Program-made: the position numbers and the translations under genes
The notes under the pieces: generated by a model
What the model saw: only the letters and a program-made list of their open reading frames with translations
Databases searched by the model: none
Told to the model about the DNA's origin: nothing
Assembly: GCA_023935145.1 (NCBI GenBank)
Contig: CM043705.1
Span: forward strand, 52,708,084 to 52,772,083
Direction: 5' to 3'
Source of the DNA: Bretschneidera sinensis
Lineage: Eukaryota; Streptophyta; Magnoliopsida; Brassicales; Akaniaceae
Length of the DNA stretch: 64,000 nt
Shown here: in pieces, positions 21,579 through 33,554 of the stretch
Position numbering within the stretch: position 1 is the stretch's first letter
Layout: each line of letters starts with the position of its first letter

Positions 21579-21842
21579 TCTTTTAGTTACTAAACTAAAA
21601 ATATAGAGATTTAGATCTCTACCAAAATAGAAAGTTCATAATAACCTTTTTTTTACTAGTATAATCTAGGGTTGACAAATTTAGTGCAGTTGGTGTTCTT
21701 TTCTTTATGCTATGAATTAGAAGTCATGCACTTCTCTGTTTTACTTTAAGTTCTTCTATTGATCGGATGAGATTGTTCATCTAATAGAACTGAGACAAAT
21801 TGCAAGGTCTTAGATCTCTGTTTATCTGTGTTTGGTCGACAG
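20319..21842 (+). other. Intron 4 of the ankyrin gene
   Basis: A 1524-bp intron (GT...CAG) with no separate gene recognised. It holds the (AT)n run and a low-complexity 'gagcttgg/gagctgag' stretch near 21250-21340. Confidence 0.65.
21539..21571. repeat. (AT)n microsatellite in intron 4
   Basis: About 33 bp of uninterrupted AT repeat within the fourth intron of the ankyrin gene. Confidence 0.95.
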
Positions 21843-21977
21843 GTAGCTCTCCTCCTGATAAGACATGGAGCAGATGTGGATGTGGAAGATAAGAAAGGAT
21901 ACACTGTACTTGGTCGAGCCGCAGCTGATTTTAGACCGATACTGGTTGATGCTGCTAAGGCTATGCTTGAAGGATGA

Positions 21978-22311
21978 AATAATCTTGGAAATTAGTTGTG
22001 GAAATCCTCAGGAAGCTGCGCTTGTTGCAGAATTGTATAATGTGAAACAAAAATCAACTTGCAATCATTTTGAAAGGAGAGAAAAAGAGTAAAAAGGTGT
22101 TGTTAAACTTTTGTTCAAATTATCACTTGCCTTTTTGAGAACTTATTGATGCGGTAGAAGTGAAATTTTCTTTTACTTTATAATGGGAAGGACTTGCATT
22201 ACATTTATTATCGAAGTGAAACTTGGGAAACTTCAAATGTTGCAATAGAATGCAAGCTGACAAGAAGTCTAACCACTCCATCAAAAACATAACACCACCA
22301 AACCTCAAACT
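21978..22311. other. Convergent intergenic spacer
   Basis: 334 bp between the stop codons of the + strand ankyrin gene and the - strand UGT. It must hold both 3' UTRs; no other feature was seen. Confidence 0.6.
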
Positions 22312-23721
22312 TCATATGTTGCTATTGTTTTTCTTCCAGTCATCAATGAGTCTTTTCAACATTATGTTTGAACTCCCGTCACCCTCAATAGCCTTCCTCG
22401 CCTCCTGTCTAGCTTGTGCTGCCTGCAGTCTCAAAGGATCACTCTCCATCATTTCCGTAATTCTCTCCCCAATCTCTTCTCCCTTTATCAGTATCACATC
22501 TCCACCCCAACCCCAACTCTTCACCCACATCCCCAACTCGTTCATCTCCACCACCTCTGCATTGATCCTTTGATCCCCATTTTGTGGCCAAGCTAGCATG
22601 CGCACCCCATGCCATGCAGCCTCAACCACAGAATTCCACCCACAATGGCTGAAAAACCCACCTACAGCTTTATGACCCAATATCCCCTCTTGATCTACCC
22701 AATCCTTCACTACCAACCCTTTGTCCTTGATCTTCTCCATGAGGTCATGTCCAAGCACCTCAGCCAAACCCTCCTCATCCTCCTTGTCAACTATCTTATC
22801 CTTCACCACCCACAAAAACCTACACCCATTCCTCACTAACCCGTCTCCTACCTCTCTTGTTTGTTCCCTTGACATGGCTGTTCTGCTGCCAAAGCAAACA
22901 TACACCACTGACCCTGCTGGTTGATTATCTAGCCACTTTATCGGTTCACCCAATTCTCCCTTCTCAAATTGGCATGGCACAAATGGTCCAATTCCAAATA
23001 GTGGTGGCAATCCATTTAATACTTTACCACCATTTAATGCCCCTAGACATTTTGCTTCTAGTCCTTCAAATGTGTTGATCAAGATTCCATCCAATTTCAT
23101 AAGTTGCTTGCTGTCTTCTGAGAATATGGTTGCAAAGAAACTGCTTGGGTTAAAAAGCATTGGAGGGATTGATGATTTGGGTATTGGTCCCACCCCAGGA
23201 AGTTCTAAAACTTTTTCATCACTAAGTTGAGCAGAATCTGCAACAATAGATGTAAAACCTGCTAAAAGAGACAGCATTCTGGCAGATGATGTGAAGAGGA
23301 TGTAGTGTGGGAGACATAAGTTGGCAGTGACTGGAATAACAGAGGAAATCAAGCTCACATCAGAGACTAGAGCTGAGAGAGATGGAGATATTGAGGAGAG
23401 GACAGAAGGGAGGAGGTGACACGATCGACGAATAGCTTCCCAATTGAGCCAAAAAGGGTCAGTAGAGGCAGGTACAGTGGAGAGATTAAGAGGAAGGATA
23501 TGAAAGTGCTTTTGGGTTACTTGAGGAAAAGCAGAGAGGAAGCGAGAGATGAGTTTAGATTCAGAGAGGGAAACAATTTGGTCAGTCGAAATTAAAGTGA
23601 CTTGACAATGGTTGTGGACAAGTAATGCAGCAAGTCGAAGGAAGGGTGTCAAATGACCCATGCCAGCACTTGGGAGGAGAGCAACATGTGGATGTGAGTG
23701 GAAGCTATCGGAATTTGACAT
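22312..23721 (-). CDS. UDP-glycosyltransferase, family 1 (UGT708/UGT13-like)
   Basis: Intronless, 469 residues from the ATG at 23721 ([18 protein letters not shown]); an upstream in-frame TTG at 23754 is not a credible start. The N-terminal domain carries [11 protein letters not shown] with the catalytic His at about residue 23. The PSPG sugar-donor box spans about 341-384: it starts [10 protein letters not shown], includes HCGWNS and ends NGDQ with the final Gln that usually favours UDP-glucose. [14 protein letters not shown] around residue 88 matches the DPF segment seen in UGT708-type C-glycosyltransferases. The likely role is cytosolic transfer of glucose to a flavonoid or related phenolic. 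Whether it forms C- or O-glycosides is inference. There is no signal peptide. Length and all family landmarks are intact, so it is probably functional. It converges with the ankyrin gene. Confidence 0.93.
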   Translation of the reverse strand: MSNSDSFHSHPHVALLPSAGMGHLTPFLRLAALLVHNHCQVTLISTDQIVSLSESKLISRFLSAFPQVTQKHFHILPLNLSTVPASTDPFWLNWEAIRRSCHLLPSVLSSISPSLSALVSDVSLISSVIPVTANLCLPHYILFTSSARMLSLLAGFTSIVADSAQLSDEKVLELPGVGPIPKSSIPPMLFNPSSFFATIFSEDSKQLMKLDGILINTFEGLEAKCLGALNGGKVLNGLPPLFGIGPFVPCQFEKGELGEPIKWLDNQPAGSVVYVCFGSRTAMSREQTREVGDGLVRNGCRFLWVVKDKIVDKEDEEGLAEVLGHDLMEKIKDKGLVVKDWVDQEGILGHKAVGGFFSHCGWNSVVEAAWHGVRMLAWPQNGDQRINAEVVEMNELGMWVKSWGWGGDVILIKGEEIGERITEMMESDPLRLQAAQARQEARKAIEGDGSSNIMLKRLIDDWKKNNSNI

Positions 23722-25894
23722 GTTTGGGTTCAGCTTCAGCCTAAGTTGTAACAAGGGATGATGAGTGATGAATCTTCATGGACCAAAATTATAATATAGT
23801 TACCTAAATTAAGTGTACCTACCTGTCCTCAGCTAACATCAACCAGAATTTTCACAGCAAAGAGAGAAAAGAACAAAAGAAAAAAAAAAGGTGTAGCTAC
23901 CTAACTTTCCTCTTAAGTGTAGAATTGTAGCTACCTAACTTTCCTCTTTAAGTGTAGCACTTTCTTTAGTTGTCTATTTATCACTGGGACCTTCCTTGTC
24001 AAATGTAAAACTTACGATGGCATTTTAGTTCTTGTATCCACTTGGGGAGTAGCCAAGAGACGAAAGTGTGGTTCCTATGGCTGCTTCACTTAACATTCAC
24101 GAGAAAATATGGATAATCTAGAATTGACTGGGCAAGTTAATTACATATATGGTTAGAGTTATTTTAACTTGGATCATTTGTTGTAAAAGTTTTATCTGAA
24201 TTCACAGTTAAAAGCTAATAAAGTTGAAATCATTGTCAATTTAAACAAACTCATTAATGCCTTGTTTGGTTACTGATTAAATCAGTGAATGAACTTTAAA
24301 AAATACATGAGCATGCCCATTTTTCTTCGGTTTCTTCGCTTGTGTTTTTGTTTCATATTAATAATAAGTGCAATGGACAACTTCAGTTGCAATTTCACAT
24401 ATGAATCATTATCATATCATTTATTGAGATCAATTTATATTTTTATCTAGAAAATGTGTCAAGAAATAGGAACTTAAAAATCTAAGATTCTGCGTAGTCT
24501 AGTAGTTATAGTTTCGATTTAATGGTTGTAGAAATTGTTTTTAAAACATTCTTCAGTACCATCAAAATTTTAATTTTAGCGGGATAGTAAAAATTCGTTC
24601 TTTTCAATAAAAATATTAGAGTTCGAGTCTTTTTACTGTAATGAGTTGAGACGAATATTGTCTATAATTTACCACATATGCATACCTCATCTCTGATTTT
24701 TTTTTTTAAAATTTTACTCATTAAAAAATTATTTTGCGTTTCATAAAAATTCCCATATAAATTTAATTTTTAAAATTTCTTTATAAAGTTTAGATAAACA
24801 GTTGTGGAGCTTGTTGTGCTTCAGCCACAAAAGAGTCACGTTTCAGTAAAATATTATCAACACAATAAGTGAGCTGCTTCACACGATAAACTTTTCATCT
24901 TCCTCACGTGACCAGTCCTACTCAGGAATTTAATTTTTTTCCTCAGTACCTCATTTACCATCATTCATAATTTCTCCACCAACGGCCAATCACAACAACC
25001 TCTCCTTGCTGTCTTGTAACTTTTGAACCAATAAAATCCACCAAAGCATGCTTGACACGTGTTGATTCTTCTATAGAAACCACACCAAACACACATTCAA
25101 TTCACTTTCAAATTTTTTTTTGGCTCTTTTACGTATAATCCCTCCGGTTTTTCAACAACCCCTTAAAGTTTTTTCTATCTTTGCGTGAACAAATGCTCCA
25201 TCGCTTCCATTCGCTTGCCTTATAGATTTTGGACACCCAATAAGAAGCTATTATCATTTATAAGTGGCACAAATGTCTGCAACTTAATTGTGTGAACATA
25301 TGAGGTCTAGTTTCCTTAGATAATTGTGAGTAAGCTCAATGTGCATGTCAAATTGGCACTTGTTTGACGTCTCAATAACATCAGTGGGGGAACCACATGC
25401 GCATCAAGGGGGTATCAATTGCCTCCCAAAATTTTGAAACTTTTAAATTTTAGCTTGAAAATTTCTCTGAATTCTTATATATTTTCAAGTTTGTCCCAAA
25501 ATTATTGTGTATTAACAATAACTATATATTAAATAGGACTAAGATCCTCTTCGATAATTTTAAAATTTTTTTCTCCAAATGCACTATTGGATAAATATCA
25601 CATCAACACTATAGATAACGTGACATTCATCTAATAGTGCACGGAAAATTTTATTGGAAAATATCTTCTCCCTATTAAATATTCATTCAAATTTCAACTC
25701 CGCCTTTAGTGTTTTGGATTATACTAATTTATGTTCATTTGTTTTAAAAAGTTTAATTTGAGTGCCCAATGATTATGATTTATTAACTTGTATTGATGAT
25801 TAAAAGAAGCTTTATTATAAATTTAGTGTTTTAACACTGTTGTACTGAAGAAACGCAACAATAAGCATTTTTCGTTGTTAGAAAATGAAATAAT
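23722..25894. other. Intergenic, upstream of the UGT
   Basis: This includes the UGT promoter. A short duplication 'tagctacctaactttcctctt' minus its ends occurs twice at 23894-23945. A G-box CACGTG-like site is at about 24904 ('ctcacgtgacc') and another at about 25055 ('gacacgtgttg'). No coding sequence was recognised. Confidence 0.5.
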
Positions 25895-26400
25895 GTGTAA
25901 AAGCAAATGATTTTGAATAGAGTCGTGTTAATAGAGTTAGTCACGAGGTACTCAAATTAAAATTTTAAAATACAGCGATATCAATTTTCTCAAATTACTT
26001 TGATACTAAATTTAGCAAATAATTATGAAATTGTTTTCCATCAATGTCACTTTTCTTTTCACTACCATTTCTCTTGCCTTCGAATAGGTTCTTATATGAT
26101 TTATTCTAACAGAGTATAATCAATAATGATTGTATTATAGTAATTAGCCAAAAAATAAATCAATTTCATAACATAGCCATATTTAGTAACCTCTAGATCT
26201 TTTACCTTAATTTTCGTTACCAAAATATTTTTCATAAGACTATATTTTAATTTTTGTGTTCGCAATTTGTTTTATTTATATCCTTAAAACTTGATTTGTC
26301 TCAATTGAATACTTAAAGTTTATAAATATTTCAATTTATATCCTTTGGTTCAAAGTCTGAGTTCTGGTTCTGAGCAAGAAATTGCTAAAAATAAATCTGG
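25895..26400 (+). repeat. Dispersed repeat family, copy 1
   Basis: It aligns with 27138-27780: 'atgattttgaatag', 'gatactaaatttagcaaataatta', 'tcactaccatttctc', 'tataatcaataatgattgta', 'ccttaattttcgttaccaaa' and 'acttaaagtttataaatattt'. It is diverged by indels and non-coding. Confidence 0.75.
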
Positions 26401-27137
26401 ACAAAGCTAGAAGACCGAATGACACTGTCATTTCACATTTGCAGCATTCGTTAGGTAGAGATAAAGATGAAGAGAAAAGCATTATTTAACGCATTTACGT
26501 GCAAATTAAAAGTTAAGGAACGTCAATCGTTTACGATATGCAATGGTTCCTAATATTTCACTTGCCAAATGTCCAGATAATCACACTTTAATGCCATCAA
26601 GCACTGAACCAGAAAGAGAATAGGCACATATCACTAAACCATGTGGAAAAACAAAGTCTTCCCACACAAAGGATTGATTTAACAACAGAAGCACAGCCAG
26701 TGTCAGAGATGTTCAACGCTTGAAATTGCTTCCCCAATTGTGAATAAGGGCAAAACTTCAGTGTTGTGCAAAGGGTGCCTCTATACCAATCAAATAAAAA
26801 AAACAGAAAAGAAACGATTTGAGATTCTGCTACTACATGGCATTAATATGGAAAATGATAAACTGGACATAAATCAGCAATTGATGAAGGGAGGAAGAAC
26901 ACTGCATCCAAAATTCCTTAAAAAAACTAATCATTTCTTTCCAATTTTTGGGTTTATAATTAAGAACTGATAATGAGAAGAAGAGTTGGAAAAAAAAAAA
27001 ACAGAAGCCACCGAGGAAAGTTTCCAGCTGAAGAACTCGAAGCCAAGTTCAAGAAATCTTGCACCAAACAATCAATTAAACGAAAAAAATGCATCCAAAA
27101 TTCCTAAAAGCAAACCAATACCGAAGTCATGTGCCAT
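26401..27137. other. Intergenic between the two repeat copies
   Basis: No gene was recognised. The short open frame around 26740-26970 lacks similarity to anything known and has no splice or promoter support. Confidence 0.45.
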
Positions 27138-27821
27138 GCAAATGATTTTATTTTTGACATTGTGAATGTTATGTGCTAACAGAATTAACCACAAAGTATT
27201 CAAATTTAATTTTTTAAAACACAAGGATATCAATTAGTACGACCGCTAACCCCAAGATACTTAACAAGCAGTTTTCTCAAATTACTTTAATTGATACTAA
27301 ATTTAGCAAATAATTATCAATTATTGGTTTAATATTTCTTTCTGGTAAAGTGTTCATCAATTACAAGGTCGATGAAAATGTTTTCCATCAATGTCGCTTT
27401 TCGTTTCACTACCATTTCTCGTGCCTTCAACTTGGTTTTCTTATATGATTTATTTTACCTTCATAAACATTTTTAAAAAAGGAGAGGTATAATCAATAAT
27501 GATTGTAATATTATAGTAATTAGCCAAAAAAAATAATATCAATTTCATAACATAGCTTCCATATTTACTAACCTCTAGATCCTTTACCTTAATTTTCGTT
27601 ACCAAAATATTTTTCGTAAGATTATATTTTAATTTTCGTCTTTCAAGTTAGTAATTTGTTTTATTTATATCCTTAAAGCTTGATTTGTCTTAATTGGGTA
27701 CTTAAAGTTTATAAATATTTCAATTTACGTCTTTAATTTCAAAATTCCCTACTCAATTTTTACGTGGCGTCCGACGTAGATAAATAAGCAAGAAATTTTC
27801 AGCTTGAAAATGTCACGCGTT
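27138..27821 (+). repeat. Dispersed repeat family, copy 2
   Basis: Second copy of the family, immediately left of the Ogre LTR. Part of it (27660-27770) recurs in inverted orientation at about 62430-62530, on the other side of the nested cluster. Confidence 0.7.
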
Positions 27822-30314
27822 TGTAGACACCCAATTTCATTTCAAAATTTTTGAACGTACCACGCGCGAATTTCTATGATGAATCTTTGATCATAGTGTG
27901 CTCTGACTTGGTAAATGAAGAAGTTTAGATTTAATTGGGAGTAGGAGCAATTGCAAAATCCTTTTGTTCAATCTATTTAATTCATTTTGGGTTTAAATTA
28001 ATTGGACTTTATTTGATTCAGCTAATTCAAAACCAAAGTTTTCATTTAAATTGACCCAATCCAAAAACCCACTAAAGTTAATTGATCTTTCCTAAGCCCA
28101 AACACTTTTGGCCCAAATTTCAAGCCCAAGAAAACTTCAAATTTTTAAGGGTGAACTTCTAATTTTACCATCTACTTAGCACTCCATTCACTTTTTTCAA
28201 AGAAAAAGTTACATTTTTATAACAAAAAAGATGTCTCTCTCTTCTCCCTATGTGGCTGACCATAACGAATTTTCATTCCTTTTTTTTCTTTTTGAACTCA
28301 CCTCTCCCTCCTAAGTTTTCTCACCTCATTTTATACCAAATGCTACTTTTTTCGCACAAAATAAGACTTTTTTCATCTAAAAATAGCAACAATGCATTTA
28401 TAAAGTAACTGATTTTTCTCTCTATTTGGATAGCCATGTGTACCAAAACAAGGGAGTTTCTCTTCTTCTCCTTTTGCTTAGTTAACTGAATATTACCTTA
28501 TTATGCTTCCACCTTTTCCTACATGCCAAATACCACATTTTCTACCAAAAAAAAAATCACATTTATACCCAAAATACAGAATCTAAAAAACAATAGTTTT
28601 TTTAGAGTATGAAACTTTCTTTTACTTTGTAATTGCACACCTTTTTTCTTTAAGCTTTTCCACTTTATTATATGTTAAAAACCAAAAAACAATTGTGTTC
28701 CCCCCAAATGGTCTTCCAAACCAAGGAGAGTTTCTCCTCACTTTTTTGCTTTTGTTTTATTGAAAATACTCCAAAATGTACTTTCTTGTTCACCTTTTTA
28801 CAAACCTTCTTCTTAACTTTTTTTCACTTCAAAAAAACCACTCCCTCTTCCCCATGGCCAACCACCTAAAATTCTTCTCCCTCTCACTTTTTACTTGGTT
28901 TAACACATCTCACTTCTCTAGCCCCACCTTTACACCTCAAAAGTGAAACACCTTTTTCTTGAAACTACTTTTGCCTTTACCTATATGACCAGCCATGCAT
29001 CTTCTTTTCACCAATTATTTTGTTTTCTTTAATCTCTTGGTCAGTTCTTACTCCTCCTATAAATATCCCCCCTTTTGCTAACACAAGAGAACACAACACT
29101 AAAGCAAAGTAATGTAAAAAAAGAGAGAAAGTTTAGAGAGAAAGAAATAAGTGAGAAAAGAGGGGAAAATGGAGAAGAACAGGAAGATCAAAGAGAGATA
29201 TAAAAAAAGAGAAGAGAATGTTCAAGGAATGTGAGAAAAGAGCAAAGAGTGAAACGCAAAAGAAGAAATAGTGAGAGTCACTAGTTCTTCATCATTTTTG
29301 GCCACCCTTTGTTTTTTTGGTCTTATAATCTTCATTCAAATCATTCTTCCAACTTCACTAAGTCCACAAGAGCACAAGGATCTCTGAGAATAATCCCCAC
29401 ACGTGAAAACTTTCCTTAGCCAAATAACGTTGGTTAAGCTTATACTTTTTCAACAAAATAAATTGCTAGCATGATTCATGTGTTTAAACCACCTTGAAAA
29501 TATACTAGATTAATTTAGCTTACTTAGAAAGTTTCATCTTAAGATACTTACTAGTTTCTTAGCCATATTTAGTCTCTTTGTTAGCTACTAGTCATATGTA
29601 GTCTTTTCGTTAAATGCAATGTTGAGTTAACAGTGGTTTTAAAGTTCTTTTATTTAGTTTAGTACCTTAAGAATTTTTATGTTCTCTAAGTTAGACGTTT
29701 TATTGTAAGTTGCCATTAATTACATGTGAACTTTAATTCTTTAAGAAGAATTTCGGGTCCCCTTGGTCCTTGTTAATTTTGGGCCCCTTTTCGCCCATCA
29801 AAAATGTTATTAGTTACTAGTTACTTTGAATCTCATCTTTAAGGTAGTTTAACTTAAATATATTTAGCTTAATTCCTTTTTTTTAAGTCATCTAGTTTAA
29901 AGTAGCTTAGTTTAATTCATTCAATTTAGTCTTTAAGTTTAATTCATCTAGTTTAAAATAATTTAGTCTCAATCCATCTAGTCTAGCTTAATTCCTTTGG
30001 AATTTCTCATGTAGACCAATGACAAGGGATTTGACCCCCCCTTCAAGGTCAAATGATGGCTCCTTACCCGTCATCCTTGCTTTATGCTTGGATGACAAAC
30101 GACCCATTTGTCTAATACATTAAAAGTGCACCCATCATGGGAGCCTTCTTACTACTTATAAAGGGTTTGTATTAGACTTGATAGTTTTCACTCATTTCTA
30201 TATGCCTACTCATCATAATCGGCACCCTCGCCATATCCACCTTCTTTAAGGGGAGTGGTCTTGGGTAATGAGTTGGATGCATAGGTCTTAAGTGGAAAAA
30301 GAGTGGTACCTACA
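27822..30314 (+). mobile_element. Ogre 5' LTR (LTR1), about 2.5 kb
   Basis: Starts TGTAGACACCC, a common Tat/Ogre start, and ends ...GGTACCTACA just before the primer site. It contains 'tcctataaatatccccc' (TATA, about 29056) and degenerate 'agtttaa' repeats around 29840-29990. Compared with LTR2 and LTR3 it lacks about 400 bp between 'gtctagcttaattcc' and 'tttggaatttctcatg'. Confidence 0.8.
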
Positions 30315-30316
30315 GT

Positions 30317-30334
30317 TGGCGACTCCACTAAGGA
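30317..30334 (+). other. Primer-binding site of the Ogre-type element
   Basis: TGGCGACTCCACTAAGGA lies 2 bases after the LTR. It resembles the tRNA-Arg-complementary site described for Ogre elements (TGGCGACTCC...). The tRNA identity is from family knowledge. Confidence 0.8.
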
Positions 30335-30749
30335 GATTTAACCTTAAAGTGTTTCTTGGAAATCTTTTGAAATTTTAATTTGAGTTATTATTTCATACTT
30401 CACTTTGCACACTAGCACTTACCATTTGCTCTCGACGGAGTAAATTGGGGGGGCCTGTTTCCTTTTGCTTTATGATGTGACCCCCATTTGCTTATCGTCA
30501 ACCTTTTGGTGTGGGACAAGTTCCTCTTGGTTCTTGTCCGTGTAACGAAGGTTTGCCACATGCGTTTGTACTCTTGTGGTCCACTTTTCAAGCCACTAGA
30601 GGAGCATGATAGCATCCTTCTAGCCATTGGGTACCTGAGTCCACTGGAGTTATAAAGCGAATCTATCATATTTTAAGCAAATCTTGTAACCATTCCATCT
30701 AGGACAAAGACCCTTTTTCAATCCATTTTTGGGTCTAGGTTAGCATAAA

Positions 30750-31445
30750 ATAGTGGATTTTCTCTTAGTTAAGTCTTGTTAGTTTGACCTCATTAAGGAG
30801 CCCATAAAAGAAACTAATGGTGATTGGGCCTTAACCTAAGAAATCCAAAATGAATATGACTGAAGGCCTAAGGATTAGGTGGAGAGATCTATGTCAGGGG
30901 CAAACTTCATCATTCGTTTGGGCTTCTTGGATTTAGCCCTAATCACCAGTAGGTTCCAAATCTTTTGGGAAACTTAATGATATCAAACCCAAAATGCTTA
31001 ACTATGAGAAAACCTATAAAGGATTAAAGGAGCCCAGACTAAAGAAGTTTGATTGGAATTTAATCAGAGGAAATTTCCTTTGATTAAATTATAACCAAAT
31101 GAAATGAGCCCAACATTGAGCCCAATTTGTTTCAAAATAGAGGATTTTTCCCTTAGTTAAGGTAGTTTGATATCATCGAGGAGCCCATCAGAAAAAACTA
31201 ATGTTGATTAGGCCCTAACCCAAGAAATCTAAAATGAAAGTGATTGAGGGCCCAAGGATCCAATGGAACGATACATGTAAGGGACAATCTTTATCTCTCA
31301 TTTAAGCTTTTTAGGTTTAGCCTAAATCACCATTAGAGTCCGACCCCTTTAGGAAACTTGTTGATGTCAAATCCGGCACATTTAACCATGAGAAAACCAA
31401 GAAAATTTTATTGCAATTTAATCAGAGGAAAATTTTCTTCATGTT
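30750..31445 (+). repeat. Tandem fold-back units in the Ogre leader
   Basis: Two diverged units with a period of about 387 bp start at 'tagtggattttctc' (30751) and 'gaggatttttccc' (about 31139). Within each, 'ctaatggtgattgggcc...aagaaatcca' is followed about 100 bp later by its near reverse complement ('cttggatttagccctaatcacca'), so each unit can fold into a long stem. No coding sequence is seen in the leader (30335-31980). Confidence 0.65.
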
Positions 31446-31989
31446 TCTGTCTCCACAAAATTGGACTAATTGAGAACTTATCCGCAACTGGACTTTAATT
31501 CATTCAGTGGACCTTTGGATGCAAAACCGAAACTCATTGATAAAGTTAAAGTAATACTAGGGATAAACGAGTATGGAAAAAAAGATTTATAGCATAAAGA
31601 ACTCAAAGGTGTCTTTTTATCTTTCATTTTGTAAAGAACGAGTCATAGGTCTAAGGCCAAAATTCGTCTCCTCTCCGTTGTGGTATAGATCCTCCAAAAG
31701 AAGACTGAGAAAAATGCCTTATTAGAGACCAATTCATCTTATAGTAAGAGAGAACATCGGTAGTTAGGTTTTCGAAAGTAGTTCATGCTCAATCAGAGTG
31801 ATTACAGAGGAAACAATAGTTGACACTAATGAGATCCTTAAGAACATCAGCAGCATGTTGGTCAACCTGGCCAAGAGATTGGATAGCTTAGAGGAATAGG
31901 TACCCCGAAAAGAGTCTCAAGGATCCAAAAGTGATAAGGAATAATTTTTCGAAGATGAAGAAGAATACCTCATAGCTAAGGAAAAAAAG

Positions 31990-33554
31990 GGAAAGTTGGG
32001 TCCGACATGAAGACCATCAGTGAGAAGTTCAAAAAAAATGCAGTGCGCTTTGAGGAATCCCAAGGCTTGGATGGGAATCTGCTTGACATCGATAGGTTGT
32101 GTGCTAATCCCAAATCACTCTATCGCCCAAATTTAAAATGCCTGATATGGATCGCTTTGATAGGTCTGGATACCCCAAGACCCATTTGAGGCAATATACT
32201 GGCCTTTTAAAGCTTTCGGGTTGAACATAAAATAGTTAGTTGTGCTCTTCCCCAACTCGCTCATTGGTACCATACTAAAATGGTACTACTCCCAAGAAAC
32301 TAGTATTCTGAAAGAATTGGAGGATATGGCCCAAGCATTTGTGGCCCAGTACGCTTACAATACCTAACTAGATATCACCATCAGAGACCTAGAAACCACT
32401 AACTATAAGGCAAATGAGACCTTCTCGGAATTTATCTCTCCCTGGAGAGGTAAGGCAACTACGATGATCTATAGTCCTGTGGAGAAAGACTAGGTTAGAA
32501 TCGTGATGAGGAATTTATAGCCTATGTACATTGAAAGATTATCTTCCATGTTCGTCTCTAATTTTGAACAATTGATTGACTCTAGCACTTAAGTAGAGGA
32601 TGCCATCTTTGAGAGAAAGACTGAGAAGAACACTGGGAGGTTTGTGAAGAAGAACACTGCCAGCAGTAATGGCACTAAGAATAACGAAGTGAGTTTCACC
32701 CATATACATAATGTGCAATCAAGTGTATGGGTAGACAGCTCCTCAAGACCCCATCAGCAAAATAATTGTGGCTATAGCCAGCCTAACCGGTTCCAAAACT
32801 CCATTCAACACAAGAGCCAGCCTGAAAAAAAAAAGGTGTAGAGGCTCTGAAGACTTCACACCTTTTAGGATGAGTTTGTATCAAACCCTTACAAAGCTCA
32901 TTAAGAAAGACAAACTCTACCCATTGCTAGCAAGAACTTTACCCAACCCTGTTCCACCATATTGAGATTTTTCCAAATACTGCCACTTCCACCAGTCAGC
33001 TGACCATGACACCGACAGGTGTCCAAGACTGAAAAATAAAATACAATACCTCATTAATAATGGTCTGGAGCCACCCCATGCCCATTTATCGTAATGTACC
33101 CCCACCAACTTCCTAAATATGATTGATGACTCATCCATCGCCTTTGAACTTTCCAACCTAATCACCATAATAATCAAACACAGCCCCAAACACGATCACA
33201 GACACTACCATAAATACAAACCTATCCTTACCCTAGAGTACCTCAAAAATTTCAAATATAGTGGAGCCTTGGTCAATGGAATTTGGGACAATGACAATGA
33301 AGACGACCAAAGGGTAGATTCGACGAGGGTAAATAGTGCGGCGAAAGCAATAATCAAGGTCGAAAACAGGTCGGTTACTGAAGGTAATGGTGATGAAATG
33401 CCTATAGCAGTGAAACAGAGAGGTAAAATTGTGTGGGATAGCTGTAGTGAAGATGAAAAAGAAGTGACTCACCTGACTCGAGTTGGCTGACATTTTAATC
33501 CATTTCACCTCGAAGCTGACAATCCAAGAAGAGGAATAAGAGATCAAAAGATAA
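31990..33554 (+). pseudogene. Ogre-type gag, left part, with many stops
   Basis: Fragments in several frames match the Ty3 Gag (Retrotrans_gag) layout: KMPDMDRFDRSGYPKTHLRQY (around 32130), then KWYYSQETSILKELEDMAQAF (around 32280), then FSEFISPWRGKAT (around 32430). Further right are the linker and an acidic stretch ending at the Athila A insertion. In-frame stops and frameshifts are frequent, so it is dead. The reading resumes at 54035. Confidence 0.65.

Larger units (their letters stand above)
18535..21977 (+). pseudogene. PSMD10/gankyrin-like ankyrin-repeat gene, apparently disrupted
   Basis: Five exons encode a plant homologue of the proteasome assembly chaperone PSMD10 (26S non-ATPase subunit 10), which acts on the 19S base. 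Exon 1 is 18535-18731 (MDMDIDAP..., DLFKAIESGES; then, in another frame, RNEDGRSLLHVAASSGHPE). Exon 2 is 19027-19185, exon 3 19891-20015 (GGRTALHYAASKGWLKIAEL), exon 4 20172-20318 (GCTPLHRAAS...GQTPLMNAV) and exon 5 21843-21977 (HGADVDVEDKKGYTVLGRA, ending AMLEG). Splice phases agree. Intron 3 would use a GC donor (AAG|GCTTGT). Two lesions are seen: an apparent extra TC in the exon 1 TC run shifts the frame, and exon 2 contains an inserted segment with a stop. It is therefore called a probable pseudogene; an assembly error or non-reference allele would restore it. The gene family is certain, its function is not. Confidence 0.8.

Noticed and set aside
23722..23754. Eleven-residue N-terminal extension of the UGT
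   Set aside because: It would begin at TTG; the ATG at 23721 fits the family start.
26740..26970. 76-codon plus-strand frame
   Set aside because: Lys-rich, no recognised domain, AT-rich surroundings without splice or promoter evidence.
33119..33490. 123-codon plus-strand frame in the Ogre gag region
   Set aside because: It lies inside the Ogre gag-protease linker and is best read as part of that decayed polyprotein, not as a separate gene.
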